A stretch of DNA of 64,000 nucleotides from DAIDKA01 sp963708865 (GCA_963708865.1 CAVPUC010000008.1:744001-808000); one strand, 5' to 3'. Shown: positions 1 through 9,082, counted from the stretch's first letter. Numbers and translations: made by a program. The notes: generated by a model from the sequence alone, not told the origin.

Positions 1-1214
1 CCACCCCGGAACAGGCTCACGAACTGGATCAGGGTGACCTCGAGACTCTCGCCCGGTTCGCCCATCGCCGTAAGCCCCGCGCGCACCCGCGCCACATAGC
101 CGTGGTGATCGGCGCCCAGCACATCGAGCAGCTTGGCAAAACCGCGTTCGCGCTTTTCCAGGTGGTAGGCGATGTCCGAGGCAAAGTAGGTCGCGACACC
201 GTTTTCGCGCACCACGACCCGATCCTTCTCATCGCCGAACTGGGTGGCCGCGAACCATTGCGCGCCGTCCTTGAGGTAGATCTGGTGCTGCGCCCGCAGC
301 CGCGCGAGCGCCCGATCGATCGCCCCGGAGGAGGCGAGCGTGGCCTCCGAGTACCAGCGATCGAAATCGACGCCGAAGGCCGCCAGGTCATCGCGGATGT
401 CGCTGATCATCATGTCCCGCGAGAGCGCCAGCACGTCGCGGAACCCGCCGGCGCCGATCAGTTCACGGCAGCGTTCGATGAGCGCATCGATGTGCAGTTC
501 CTTGTCGCCCTCGGGCGCATCGGCCGGCAGAGCCGCCATGAGCGTCGCGGCCGGCACGCGCAGGCGCTCACCTTCGAGTTCCAGCAGGCGCTGCGCCAGC
601 GGCCGGACGTAGTCGCCGCGATAGCCATTGGTGGGGAAGGGCAGCGTTTCGCCGCACAGTTCCAGATAGCGGATCCAGGTGCTGACGCCGAGGATGTCCA
701 TCTGCCGACCGGCATCATTGATGTAGTACTCCCGTTGCACGTCGAAGCCGGTGGCGGCGAGTAGAGTCGCGAGCGTCGCGCCGTAGGCTGCCTGGCGGCC
801 GTGGCCGACATGCAGGGGGCCGGTCGGATTGGCGGAGACGAACTCGATCAGCACGCGCACCCCCGCTCCTGCATCGCTGCGGCCATACGCCTCGCCGAGT
901 GCATGGATGCGTGCGAGTTCCAGGGTACTGGCGGCGGACCTGATATAGAAATTGATGAAGCCGGCGCCGGCGACTTCGGTGCGTTCAATCAGTTCATTGG
1001 CGGGCAGCGCCGCGACGATCGCCTGCGCGAGCTCGCGCGGATTGCGACGCGCCGCCTTGGCCAGCCGCAAGGCGACGTTGGTCGCAAAATCACCGTGCTG
1101 CGCATCACGGGTGCGCTCAACGGTGATCTGGCCGGCCTCGGGGGCTTGCGGCAGCAGGCCGCCGACCAGCCCATTCACGGCCGTAAGCAGGAGCTGTTCG
1201 AGCTGGGACTTCAA
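1..1214 (-). CDS. argS: arginyl-tRNA synthetase, 3' part beyond window edge
   Basis: Class I aminoacyl-tRNA synthetase charging tRNA-Arg in the cytoplasm. About 404 uninterrupted codons read leftward and run off the window, so the C-terminal anticodon-binding part is missing. The HIGH signature is seen as HVGH in the context SANPTGPLHVGHGRQ near residue 125, and the N-terminal tRNA D-loop-binding domain begins KSQLEQLLLTAVNGLVGG. An in-frame TAG lies just upstream and no ATG precedes the conserved start, so a TTG at 1214 with GGAAG about 8 bases before it is the best start. priA lies just upstream on the same strand (its stop is 45 bp away), so the two may be co-transcribed. Confidence 0.93.
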   Translation of the reverse strand, partial: MKSQLEQLLLTAVNGLVGGLLPQAPEAGQITVERTRDAQHGDFATNVALRLAKAARRNPRELAQAIVAALPANELIERTEVAGAGFINFYIRSAASTLELARIHALGEAYGRSDAGAGVRVLIEFVSANPTGPLHVGHGRQAAYGATLATLLAATGFDVQREYYINDAGRQMDILGVSTWIRYLELCGETLPFPTNGYRGDYVRPLAQRLLELEGERLRVPAATLMAALPADAPEGDKELHIDALIERCRELIGAGGFRDVLALSRDMMISDIRDDLAAFGVDFDRWYSEATLASSGAIDRALARLRAQHQIYLKDGAQWFAATQFGDEKDRVVVRENGVATYFASDIAYHLEKRERGFAKLLDVLGADHHGYVARVRAGLTAMGEPGESLEVTLIQFVSLFRG

Positions 1215-1259
1215 AGGGGAGAACTTCCGCTTCTATAAACCATCCAGTTTACCATTCGC

Positions 1260-3485
1260 TCAGAACAGGTCGATCGGATCCACATCCAGCGCCCAGCGCA
1301 CCTGCCGGGCGCCGGGCAGCGCTGCGATCTGTTCCAGCCAGGTGCCCAACAGACGATGCAGCGCGGTCCGATCAGCACTCTCCAGCAACAGCTGCGAATG
1401 ATAGCGGCCGGCGCGTTTGGCCATGGCGGCCGGAACCGGCCCCAGCAGTTTGACGGCACGCGGTGAGCCCGCGAGCCGTCGGGCCTCGGTGAGAAATTCC
1501 AGCGCGGCGGCGGCGCTGGGGGCCGAAGCGCGCACCACCGCGAGACGACTGAAGGGCGGCCACGCGGAAGCCGCCCGTTCCGCGAGCGCCGCGCGCGCGA
1601 AGCCATCGTAGCCATCGCTCACCAGTGTCTGCAGCAGCGGATGTTCGGGGTACGCGGTTTGAATGAGTACCTCGCCGGCGCGGCTGCCGCGCCCGGCTCG
1701 GCCTGCGACCTGGACGATGGTCTGCGCGAGCCGCTCGGCTGCGCGAAAGTCGGTGCTGAAGAGCCCCTGGTCCGCATTGAGCACCACCACCAGCGTCATG
1801 TTCTGAAAGTCATGGCCCTTGGTGATCATCTGCGTGCCGACCAGGATGCGCGCCGCGCCGCTGTTGATGCTGTGCAGGGCGGCAGCCATGTCGCCCTGGC
1901 CGCGCACCACGTCACGATCCACCCGCACCAAAGCGTGCTGCGGAAACAGCTCCCGCAAACGCTCCTCGACCCGTTCGGTGCCCTGGCCCACCGGGCGCAG
2001 CTCGAACCCGCATTGCGGGCAGCTCTTCGGCAGGGCGGCGTCGGCGCCACAGTGATGGCAGCGCAGCCGTCCCGAGCGCTGATGCACGGTCAGTCGTGCA
2101 TCGCATTCCGTGCAGGCAGCCACCCACCCGCAGGCGGTGCACAACAGGGTCGGCGCATAGCCGCGCCGATTAAGGAACACGAGCACCTGGCCATCGGCGG
2201 CGAGATGTCGCTCGATGGCCTGTACCACGGGGGTGGCAAGACCGCCCGTCACGGCGTGAGCCCGCAGGTCAACGAGCCCCAGTCGCGGCGCCAGCGCCTG
2301 TGCGGCCCGCCGCGGCAACGCCAGGCGCAGGTAGCGTCCGCTGCTGACATTCTGCAGCGTTTCGAGCGACGGCGTGGCCGACCCGAGCACCACGGGCACT
2401 TGCGCGCGCTGCGCCCGCACCAGCGCCAAATCACGCGCCGAATAATGAAAGCCGCCTTCGTGTTGCTTCAACGAGGCGTCATGCTCCTCGTCCACGATGA
2501 TGATGCCGAGGTCGGGCACCGGTGCGAACACCGCCGAGCGCGTGCCCACGATGATGCGCGCACTGCCGCTGGCGGCCGCACGCCAGGCCACCAGGCGTTC
2601 GGTGTCGGTGAGCGCCGAATGCAGCACGGCCAGCGGCACCTGCAGGCGTTGCGCGAAGCGCTGCACCAGCTGCGGGGTGAGCCCGATCTCCGGCACCAGC
2701 ACGAGCGCCCGCTGACCCTGCGCGAGCACCTGCTGGATCACCTGCAGGTACACCTCGGTCTTGCCGCTGCCGGTCAGACCGTGCAGGACGAATGCGGCAA
2801 AGCCATTCAGTGCCGCGCGGATGGCGAGCACCGCCTGCGCCTGTTCGGCGCTGGGGATGGGCTCGGCCTCGGCGCCGCCCGCTGACGGCGTTGCGAGCGG
2901 TGCGGCATCGCCCGGCAGCGGCTGCGCGGTGACCGACTCGTGCGCCACCCAGCCGTGCTTGAGGAGGGCAGCTGCCGCGGGCCGCCAGTGCGGCAGCCGT
3001 TGTGCGAGCGTCGCCTGCCGCATTGCATCATGCTCGCTCAGCAGTTCCAGTAACTGGCGCTGCGAGCGTGATCGCGTCAGCCGCCCGGCGGTGAGGGCGT
3101 CGCGGCCTTGCGGGGTCGCGCGCCACAGCGCCTCGAGCGCCACGGCGCTGGCGCCCTCGCGCAGGGCCTTGGGCAGGGCGCCGGCGATCACCTCGCCGAT
3201 CGGGTGGTGATAGTAGTCGCTCGCCCAGCGCACCAGCTCCAGCACCGCACCGCCCAACACCGGGAGGGTATCCAGCACCGCCGCCACGGGCTTTAAGCGA
3301 CCTTCCGGGACGGTGGACTGTGTGGCTTGCTCGATGACCACGCCGATCAGGGTCTGGCGGCCGAACGGCACTCGCACGCGCGTGCCCGCAGCCGGCGCTG
3401 CGGTACCCTCGGGTACCAGGTAGTCAAACAGACGGCGCAGGGGCACATCCAGGGCGACGCGTGAAATTCTGATAGTATTATTCAA
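1260..3485 (-). CDS. priA: primosomal replication-restart helicase PriA
   Basis: Superfamily 2 DNA helicase that recognises stalled forks and starts DnaB reloading. The 741-residue length is normal for PriA. In order it shows the N-terminal 3'-DNA-binding domain (VALDVPLRRLFDYLVPEG), Walker A GLTGSGKTEVY near residue 240, a DEEH Walker B box near 335, and the paired CxxC zinc-binding insertion CTACGW...CTECDAR...CHHCG...CPQCG near residues 450-495, followed by helicase motifs V-VI (GTQMITKGHDF, QVAGRAGRG). The reading frame is intact. The ATG at 3485 starts the conserved N-terminus. The gene is divergent from the sigma factor at 3562. Confidence 0.97.
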   Translation of the reverse strand: MNNTIRISRVALDVPLRRLFDYLVPEGTAAPAAGTRVRVPFGRQTLIGVVIEQATQSTVPEGRLKPVAAVLDTLPVLGGAVLELVRWASDYYHHPIGEVIAGALPKALREGASAVALEALWRATPQGRDALTAGRLTRSRSQRQLLELLSEHDAMRQATLAQRLPHWRPAAAALLKHGWVAHESVTAQPLPGDAAPLATPSAGGAEAEPIPSAEQAQAVLAIRAALNGFAAFVLHGLTGSGKTEVYLQVIQQVLAQGQRALVLVPEIGLTPQLVQRFAQRLQVPLAVLHSALTDTERLVAWRAAASGSARIIVGTRSAVFAPVPDLGIIIVDEEHDASLKQHEGGFHYSARDLALVRAQRAQVPVVLGSATPSLETLQNVSSGRYLRLALPRRAAQALAPRLGLVDLRAHAVTGGLATPVVQAIERHLAADGQVLVFLNRRGYAPTLLCTACGWVAACTECDARLTVHQRSGRLRCHHCGADAALPKSCPQCGFELRPVGQGTERVEERLRELFPQHALVRVDRDVVRGQGDMAAALHSINSGAARILVGTQMITKGHDFQNMTLVVVLNADQGLFSTDFRAAERLAQTIVQVAGRAGRGSRAGEVLIQTAYPEHPLLQTLVSDGYDGFARAALAERAASAWPPFSRLAVVRASAPSAAAALEFLTEARRLAGSPRAVKLLGPVPAAMAKRAGRYHSQLLLESADRTALHRLLGTWLEQIAALPGARQVRWALDVDPIDLF

Positions 3486-3561
3486 ATCAATGGATTACGC
3501 GTCCTGAGCAATTCGCGCCGCATGGGTCAACCGCAGGTCAAGCCTCCGCGTTATACCCTGT

Positions 3562-4185
3562 ATGGGTGCCTTTGCTAGTCTCGCGCCGGCTTATAACATG
3601 CCCGCCACATCGCGCGGCGACACCCTATTGAACGACACTTCTGTGGCCCAATCGCGAGCGCTCAACCAGTTTCTGGCGAGCGTGGAGCTCAAGGCCTACA
3701 AGATCGCGCAGGCCGGCCTGCGGCACCAGGACGATGCGCTGGACGCGGTGCAGGACGCCATGTTGCAGCTTGCGCGTGCCTATGCCAATCGGCCCGAGGC
3801 GGAGTGGAAGCCGCTGTTTTACCGCATTCTGGAAAATCGCATCCGCGACATGCAGCGCCGCCGCACCGTGCGCGGACGCGTCATGGCGTGGATGCCGTTC
3901 CGCCGCGATGAGGACGATGACGACGCCGATCCGATCGCCCAGGCGCCAAGCCACGAGCTGCCACCGGTCGCGCGGCTGGAACTGGATGAGGCGATGACCG
4001 CACTGGATGCTGCGCTTGAGGAGCTGCCCAATCGGCAGCGCCAGGCGTTTCTGTTGCGTAATCTCGAGGGCCTGGATGTTGCGCAAACCGCGCAGTCCAT
4101 GGGTTGCTCTGAAGGCAGCGTCAAGACACACTATTTTCGCGCCCTGCAGGCGTTGCGTCTGAAACTTGGAGATTTCGAACTATGA
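3562..4185 (+). CDS. RNA polymerase sigma-70 family (ECF-like) factor
   Basis: Sigma factor with region 2 at about residues 40-110 (AVQDAMLQLARAYANRPEAEWKPLFYRILENRIRD) and region 4 at the C-terminus (ALEELPNRQRQAFLLRNLEGLDVAQTAQSMGCSEGSVKTHYFRALQ). An acidic linker (DEDDDDAD) separates the two. The N-terminus is uncertain: in-frame starts exist at 3562, 3598 (ATG) and 3628 (TTG), and the homology begins around residue 25, so a shorter form is likely. The stop overlaps the next gene in ATGA, and the following DUF3619-type membrane protein is the probable partner. The target regulon cannot be read from the sequence. Confidence 0.88.
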   Translation: MGAFASLAPAYNMPATSRGDTLLNDTSVAQSRALNQFLASVELKAYKIAQAGLRHQDDALDAVQDAMLQLARAYANRPEAEWKPLFYRILENRIRDMQRRRTVRGRVMAWMPFRRDEDDDDADPIAQAPSHELPPVARLELDEAMTALDAALEELPNRQRQAFLLRNLEGLDVAQTAQSMGCSEGSVKTHYFRALQALRLKLGDFEL

Positions 4186-4640
4186 ACGCCGGTGAGGGTG
4201 GCTCTTCGCAGACCACGCTGCTGCAAAGTGGCCTCGAATTGCGTTCGCGCCTGGTGCTCGATGAGGGACTGGCGCGGATCGATGCGCACACGCGCTCGCG
4301 CCTGAACCAGGCGCGCCAGGCCGCCGTGGCCGCGGCCGCCAGGCCTTCCTTTCTGGCACGATTTCACGGGGCATTGACGCCTCAGATGGTGATGCCGGCG
4401 ACGGGTGCCGCCGCCGTGGTCGCGCTGGTGGCGGTTTTCATGCTGAGCAGTGGCGGCCCTCATCTGACCGCGGTGACCGACAGTCCGGCCAGTGCGCTGG
4501 ATGTACTGGACCTGGTGACGGATGACGATGCCATGAACCTCATGGAAGACAACGATGGCTCCTTCTACGAGTGGGCGGCGGCGCAGAGTGACAGTGCGGG
4601 CCAAGGAGTTGGCCAGAATGCCGGCGAGGCGACGACCTGA
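4182..4640 (+). CDS. DUF3619-like single-span membrane protein, probable anti-sigma partner
   Basis: 152 residues with a soluble N-terminal helix (residues about 15-60, rich in Arg and Ala), one hydrophobic segment near 75-90 (GAAAVVALVAVFML) and an acidic tail ending TDDDAMNLMEDNDGSFYEW, which resembles the C-terminal motif of DUF3619 proteins. It is translationally coupled to the upstream sigma factor (ATGA) and to the next small gene. Sigma factor, DUF3619 and DUF3106 genes recur together in Proteobacteria. A role as a membrane anchor or anti-sigma factor is inferred from that context; no zinc-binding HxxxCxxC motif is visible. Confidence 0.7.
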   Translation: MNAGEGGSSQTTLLQSGLELRSRLVLDEGLARIDAHTRSRLNQARQAAVAAAARPSFLARFHGALTPQMVMPATGAAAVVALVAVFMLSSGGPHLTAVTDSPASALDVLDLVTDDDAMNLMEDNDGSFYEWAAAQSDSAGQGVGQNAGEATT

Positions 4641-4921
4641 TGAGAGCACCCGGCGGGCTGCGGCCCGCCCGGGCCTTGGTTTGCATCGGCATGCTGCTCG
4701 GCTTGCCGTTGCTGCTGCGCGCGGGGCCGCCGCAGCCGCCGGCGAAGAGCGTAGAGCCAGCCGACGCGGAGCTGATCGAGTTCTTGGGGTCGGTGGATTC
4801 CGACGACGCGGGGTGGAAACAGTATTTGGCGCGTACGGGTACGCGGCCGGCAAAAAAGCCGCCGGCGGCTCCCCCCTCGAGCAGTGCGCCCGGGAAGGAC
4901 AGTGGCACAGTTGAGCATTAA
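4640..4921 (+). CDS. small secreted or membrane-anchored hypothetical protein
   Basis: 93 residues: an N-terminal hydrophobic segment (residues about 12-28, ALVCIGMLLGLPLLLRAG) that could be a signal peptide, then an acidic stretch (ADAELIEFLGSVDSDDAGW) and a Pro/Ser/Lys-rich tail. It begins at the last base of the previous stop and overlaps the next coding region, so it belongs to the sigma factor-DUF3619-DUF3106 operon. No function is recognised. The FLGS...DD pattern is similar to small proteins found at the same place in related operons. Confidence 0.6.
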   Translation: MRAPGGLRPARALVCIGMLLGLPLLLRAGPPQPPAKSVEPADAELIEFLGSVDSDDAGWKQYLARTGTRPAKKPPAAPPSSSAPGKDSGTVEH

Positions 4922-5445
4922 GCCAGGCCTGATCGGGGCGCTGCTGCTGACAGGATTGCTGTCGGCGGGCCTGTGCGCGCCGGTCTGGGCGCAGGTTGCA
5001 GGTCCGGGCGCGAGCGCGCCGCCGGCCGCGCGCGCGGTGCCCTGGAACTCACTGTCAGCGGACCAGCAGCGGCTGCTGTCGCGGCTTTCGGGCCAGTGGG
5101 ACCAACTGCCCGCGCAGCGCCAGCAGTCCCTCGCCAGCGGCAGCCAGCGTTGGTTGGGCATGTCGCCGGAGCAGCGCACCCAGGCGCGCCAGCGCTTCAA
5201 TCAATGGCAGCAGCTGCCGCAGCAGCGCCGCGAGCTGCTGCGCAAACGCTGGGAAGAGTTCCGTTCGTTGCCCTCCGCGCAACAGCAGGCGGATCGGGAA
5301 AATTTCCGCAAGTTCCAGCTGCTGCCGCAGCAGCGGCGGCAGCAGCTGCGGCGAGCGCTGGCAGAGCGCCACCCCGGCACAACGCCAGAACATGGTGCAG
5401 CGTGCGCGCGAACGCCGGATGCAGCGCGCGCCGAAACCGCGCTAG
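4902..5445 (+). CDS. DUF3106 periplasmic protein, one frame break near 5350
   Basis: Signal peptide (GALLLTGLLSAGLCAPVWAQ) followed by a Gln/Arg-rich helical protein with repeated motifs of the form SxxQRxxLxxLxxxWxxLPxxQRxxL, the pattern of DUF3106. Starts at GTG 4902, GTG 4884 or TTG 4911 are possible. Near 5350 the frame must shift: the initial frame loses the motif, while the neighbouring frame continues RWQSATPAQRQNMVQRARERRM and stops at 5445, as DUF3106 proteins normally end. The stop lies 3 bp from the convergent stop of the acyltransferase. DUF3106 function is unknown; in this operon it may be an envelope product of the sigma factor's regulon. Confidence 0.75.
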
Positions 5446-5448
5446 CGC

Positions 5449-6334
5449 TCACGCCGTGGCCGACGGCCGCAGCGCAGGCAGCTTCCAGCGCCGGTGTGAC
5501 CACAACCAGTCGGACGGCGCCGCCCGCACCTGGCTTTCCACGGTCCGCGCATAGCGCTCGGTGATCGCACCGCTCGCCGCACGCTCGCCCACCGCGGCCA
5601 GCAGTTCGCACCCCACTTCGTACTGCCCGCGCGCCACCCGACGCATGCCCGCGAAGATGACGGCGAAGCGCGTGGCCTGAGCGATCTTTTCCGGCCCCAT
5701 GTAAAACGCCGTGGACTGCTCCAGGAATCGCGTCCAATGCTGGAAGTCGCTGCTGCCCGGCGCCTGGTCGGCCACCATGGCGATGACGCGCGCATCGCGC
5801 CGTCGCAGCAGGCTCGCCAGCAGTGCCTTCGCCGGCACCAGCTCGGCGCCGAACTGCGACCGCAGCGAACGCATCAGCTGCTCCCCCAGCGCGCCGCGCA
5901 ATGGCTTGTCGGCGGCCTGCACCGGCACCTGCAGCTGCGCCGAGAGCGCGAGCAGCTGACATTCCCAGTTACAGTGATGGGCGCACGCCACCACGGCACT
6001 GTTGCCGGCCGCGATCACATCGCGAAGCGATTGCGGATTGCTGAACCTGACGCGCTGCGCGAACTCGTGGCGATTCAACGCCGCCATCTTGATGACTTCG
6101 GCTACGACCTGCGCCAGGTTGCGGTAGTAGCGGCTTTCCATCCCCCGCCGCTCGCGCCGTGATAGAGCGGGAAAACTGCGCTCAATGTTGGTGCGCACCG
6201 TGTCGGCACGATGACGCAGGAGGCGCCGCATCACCCAGATGGGCGGCGAGGGCGTACAGGAGTGGCAGCGGCATCACGGACAGCAGCCGCAGCCACCAAG
6301 GCAGGGGGAGGGCCGCGGGGCGCGGCGCCCCCAT
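5449..6334 (-). CDS. LpxL/HtrB-family lysophospholipid acyltransferase, frame break near 6235
   Basis: Inner-membrane acyltransferase of the lipid A late-acylation family. The ATG at 6334 gives the expected N-terminal membrane anchor (WWLRLLSVMPLPLLYALAAHLG); one base shift near 6235 then joins RRLLRHRADTVRTNIERSFPALS, the standard continuation. The catalytic HX4E motif appears as AHHCNWE, followed by the region beginning VPVQAADKPLRG. The total of about 295 residues fits the family. Whether it acylates lipid A or another lipid cannot be told from sequence. It is divergent from the superoxide dismutase. Confidence 0.85.
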
Positions 6335-6382
6335 GGCATACAACGGTGCTGACATCCGACTGGATTGTAAGTGATCTACTCC

Positions 6383-6411
6383 GTGACCGGGTGGCCCCTG
6401 CGTCGTATGAT
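6383..6411 (+). promoter_or_regulatory. candidate sigma-70 promoter for the superoxide dismutase
   Basis: A -35-like GTGACC (6383-6388) and a -10-like TATGAT (6406-6411) are separated by 17 bp and lie about 45 bp before the ATG. The -10 matches five of six consensus bases, the -35 four of six. Inferred from sequence only. Confidence 0.45.
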
Positions 6412-6455
6412 TTGCCCCCCAACAAAATGCAACCAACGAATCTGTGGAGGCGCCC

Positions 6456-7085
6456 ATGACCAAGTACGTATTGCCTGATCTGGCCTATGACTACGGTGCG
6501 CTCGAGCCGCATATCTCGGCCCGCATCATGGAGTTGCATCACAGCAAGCATCACAAGGCTTATGTCGATGGTGCCAACAAGACCCTCGAGCAGTTGGCGG
6601 AGGCCCGTCAGAAGGGCGCACTGGATGGTGCCGGCGTGCTCGAGCGGACCTTGGCGTTCCACATCTCCGGGCATGTCATGCACAGCATTTTCTGGCAGAA
6701 CCTGAGCCCGAAGGGCGGCGGTGCGCCGAGCGGGGAGCTGGCGACGGCCATCAACCGTGATTTCGGCAGCTTCGATTCTTTCAAACTGCAACTGAACAAG
6801 ACGGCGGCCACCATCCAAGGATCGGGATGGGCGGCGCTGTATCTTGAACCGCTGACGCAGCAGCTGATCATCGGCTCGGTGCACGATCATCAGCAAAGCG
6901 TCTTTCAAGGCTCCGTGCCGCTGATGGTGGTGGACGCCTGGGAGCACGCCTTCTATCTGCAGTACGTCAACGAGAAGGCGAAGTTCTTCGATGCGCTGTG
7001 GAACCTGTGGAACTGGTCCGACATCAGCCAGCGCTATGCGGGTGCGAAGAGCGCGAACCTGAGCTTGAAGGGCGTCACCGGCTGA
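6456..7085 (+). CDS. superoxide dismutase (Fe/Mn), mycobacterial-like His variant
   Basis: Dismutates superoxide in the cytoplasm. The metal ligands are visible: His in MELHHSKHHKAYVDGAN, His in SGHVMHSIFW, and Asp/His in VVDAWEHAFYLQYVN. An ATG at 6456 with GTGGAGG five bases upstream is preferred over an upstream GTG. Where MnSODs carry NQD and FeSODs carry an N-terminal Gln, this protein has a Gly in SGHVMH and a His in SVHDHQQ. That combination, together with the GSGWAALYLEPL and NLWNWSDISQRYAGA segments, resembles the mycobacterial/actinobacterial enzyme. Metal preference therefore cannot be assigned safely. Confidence 0.93.
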   Translation: MTKYVLPDLAYDYGALEPHISARIMELHHSKHHKAYVDGANKTLEQLAEARQKGALDGAGVLERTLAFHISGHVMHSIFWQNLSPKGGGAPSGELATAINRDFGSFDSFKLQLNKTAATIQGSGWAALYLEPLTQQLIIGSVHDHQQSVFQGSVPLMVVDAWEHAFYLQYVNEKAKFFDALWNLWNWSDISQRYAGAKSANLSLKGVTG

Positions 7086-7106
7086 GGCTCAAAGAGCCTG
7101 AGCCGG
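7078..7106. terminator. hairpin between convergent sod and hslU
   Basis: A 13-bp stem with one mismatch and an AAA loop (7078-7090 pairs with 7094-7106) begins just before the sod stop and ends 2 bp before the hslU stop. Neither side has a clear T run, so it may be a weak bidirectional terminator or a 3'-end stabilising hairpin. Confidence 0.45.
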
Positions 7107-7108
7107 TG

Positions 7109-8524
7109 CTAGAGAATGTACCGGCTCAGGTCCTCGTCCTTGACCAGGTCACCGAGGTGGCTGGTGACGTAGTCGCCGTCCACCGTCACGTCGCGCCGCT
7201 CGGCGCTGCTCGCATCGTACGACACGCTTTCCAGCAGCCGCTCCATCACGGTGTGCAGCCGCCGCGCGCCGATGTTCTCGGTGCGTTCATTCACATGATG
7301 CGCAATCTCGGCCACGCGCCGCACGCCGTCCGCTGCGAACGTCACCGTCATGCCCTCGGTGGCGAGCAGTGCCCGGTACTGCGCCGTCAGTGAGGCGTCC
7401 GGTTCGGTGAGGATGCGCATGAAGTCATCCACCGTCAGTGAGTTCAGTTCCACCCGGATCGGCAGGCGGCCTTGCAGTTCGGGAATCAGATCCGAGGGTT
7501 TCGAGAGGTGGAACGCGCCGGAGGCGATGAACAGCACGTGATCGGTTTTCAATGGGCCGTACTTGGTCGATACCGTTGACCCCTCGATCAGCGGCAGCAG
7601 ATCGCGCTGCACCCCTTCGCGCGAGACGTCAGCACCGATGGTTTCGCCGCGACGCGAAACCTTGTCGATTTCGTCAATGAACACGATGCCGTTCTGTTCG
7701 GCATTGTGAAGCGCGCGAACTTTCAGCTCCTCTTCATTGATCATGCGGCCCGCCTCATCCTCCACGAGCAGCTTCAACGCCTCCTTGACCTTCACCTTGC
7801 GGGACCGGCTGCGCTGGTTGCCGAGGTTGTGGAACATCGACTGCAGCTGCTGCTGCATCTCCTCCATCCCCGGCGGCGCCATGATCTCCACCCCACCGGA
7901 CAGCGCCCGCAGCTCGATCTCGATCTCCCGCTCATCGAGTTCGCCCTCGCGCAGGCGCTTGCGCAGTTTCTGGCGGGTCTCGGCGTCGCGCGGCTGCGGC
8001 GGCTCGTCGGTCGAGAAACCCATGACCCGCGCCTTGGGCAGCAATGCATCGAGGACCCGTTCCTCCGCAGCATCCGCCGCGCGTGCGCGCACCTTGCCGA
8101 CTTCCTGCTCGCGGGTCATCTTGACGGCGACATCGGCAAGTTCCTTGACGATGGATTCGACGTCGCGGCCCACATAGCCGACTTCGGTGAATTTGGTTGC
8201 TTCAACCTTCACGAACGGCGCATTGACGAGCTTCGCCAGTCGCCGCGCAATCTCGGTCTTGCCCACACCGGTGGGACCGATCATCAGGATGTTCTTGGGC
8301 GTGATTTCGTGGCGCATCGGTTCGGGAATCTGCATCCGCCGCCAGCGGTTGCGCAGGGCGATCGCCACGGCGCGCTTCGCCGCCTGCTGGCCGATGATGT
8401 GCTTGTCCAGTTCCCGCACGATCTCCTGCGGCGTCATGTCCTGCGGCAGCACGGGCTCGGTCGCTGCGTGTAGGGGGTCGCCGGATTCAGCGGGCGCCGC
8501 GCTGTCAATTGCTGCAGTTGCCAT
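7109..8524 (-). CDS. hslU: ATP-dependent protease ATPase subunit HslU
   Basis: AAA+ unfoldase of the HslVU (ClpQY) protease. It shows Walker A GPTGVGKTEIA near residue 85, Walker B GIVFIDEIDKV, and the HslU-specific I-domain (residues about 135-265, rich in charged helices). The C-terminal end DLSRYIL matches the tail that inserts into HslV. The ATG at 8524 directly follows the hslV stop. HslU proteins usually begin near MTPQEIVRELDKHIIGQ (an in-frame ATG at 8437), so the first 29 residues may be an extension or untranslated. Confidence 0.97.
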   Translation of the reverse strand: MATAAIDSAAPAESGDPLHAATEPVLPQDMTPQEIVRELDKHIIGQQAAKRAVAIALRNRWRRMQIPEPMRHEITPKNILMIGPTGVGKTEIARRLAKLVNAPFVKVEATKFTEVGYVGRDVESIVKELADVAVKMTREQEVGKVRARAADAAEERVLDALLPKARVMGFSTDEPPQPRDAETRQKLRKRLREGELDEREIEIELRALSGGVEIMAPPGMEEMQQQLQSMFHNLGNQRSRSRKVKVKEALKLLVEDEAGRMINEEELKVRALHNAEQNGIVFIDEIDKVSRRGETIGADVSREGVQRDLLPLIEGSTVSTKYGPLKTDHVLFIASGAFHLSKPSDLIPELQGRLPIRVELNSLTVDDFMRILTEPDASLTAQYRALLATEGMTVTFAADGVRRVAEIAHHVNERTENIGARRLHTVMERLLESVSYDASSAERRDVTVDGDYVTSHLGDLVKDEDLSRYIL

Positions 8525-9067
8525 TTACTTGATCTCATCGATGAGCAGATTGCGGTTGGTGTAGATGCAGATGTCGGCCGCGATGTTGAGCGAGCGCTCG
8601 ACAATGCCTCGCGCATCGAGGTCGGTGGATTCCGCCAGCGCCCGCGCGGCGGCGAGCGCGTAGGAGCCGCCCGAGCCGATCGCAGCCACATCGTATTCAG
8701 GCTCGATCACATCGCCGTTGCCGGAGATGACAAAAATCTTCTCCTTGTCGCCTACCAAGAGCAGGGCCTCCAGGCGCCGCAGGTAGCGGTCGGAACGCCA
8801 GTCCTTGGCCAGTTCGATGGCGGCGCGGGTGAGATTGCCATGCTTCTCGAGCTTGCCCTCGAAACGCTCGAACAGCGTGAACGCATCGGCCGTGCCGCCG
8901 GCAAAACCGGCCAGCACCTTCTCGCCATACAGCCGGCGCACCTTGCGGGCGTTGCCCTTCATGACGGTGTTTCCGAGGGTGACCTGGCCATCGCCGCCGA
9001 TGGCGACGGCACCGTTGCGTCGGACCGCGAGGATGGTGGTTCCGTGGGGATCGAAAGTGTTGCTCAT
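8525..9067 (-). CDS. hslV: ATP-dependent protease peptidase subunit HslV
   Basis: Threonine peptidase of the HslVU complex. In HslV the initiator region is removed to expose a catalytic Thr; the expected TT-I-L-AV stretch follows GT at residues 10-11, implying cleavage of a short propeptide. GGDGQVTLGNTVMKGNARKV and the GSGGSYALAAARAL segment are family hallmarks. 180 residues is normal. It is immediately followed by hslU (the stop and ATG abut at 8525/8524) and preceded by xerC with a 15 bp gap, giving the dapF-DUF484-xerC-hslV-hslU order seen in Xanthomonas. Confidence 0.97.
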   Translation of the reverse strand: MSNTFDPHGTTILAVRRNGAVAIGGDGQVTLGNTVMKGNARKVRRLYGEKVLAGFAGGTADAFTLFERFEGKLEKHGNLTRAAIELAKDWRSDRYLRRLEALLLVGDKEKIFVISGNGDVIEPEYDVAAIGSGGSYALAAARALAESTDLDARGIVERSLNIAADICIYTNRNLLIDEIK

Positions 9068-9082
9068 GGCTGCTGTTCCGGC

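Noticed and set aside
1641..2885. A 414-codon open frame on the plus strand inside priA
   Set aside because: Shadow of the priA coding sequence; composition is His/Arg/Gln-rich without recognisable domains.
5197..5382. A poly-Ala-rich frame opposite the DUF3106 gene
   Set aside because: It is the reverse-strand image of Gln-codon repeats (CAG/CTG), not a gene.
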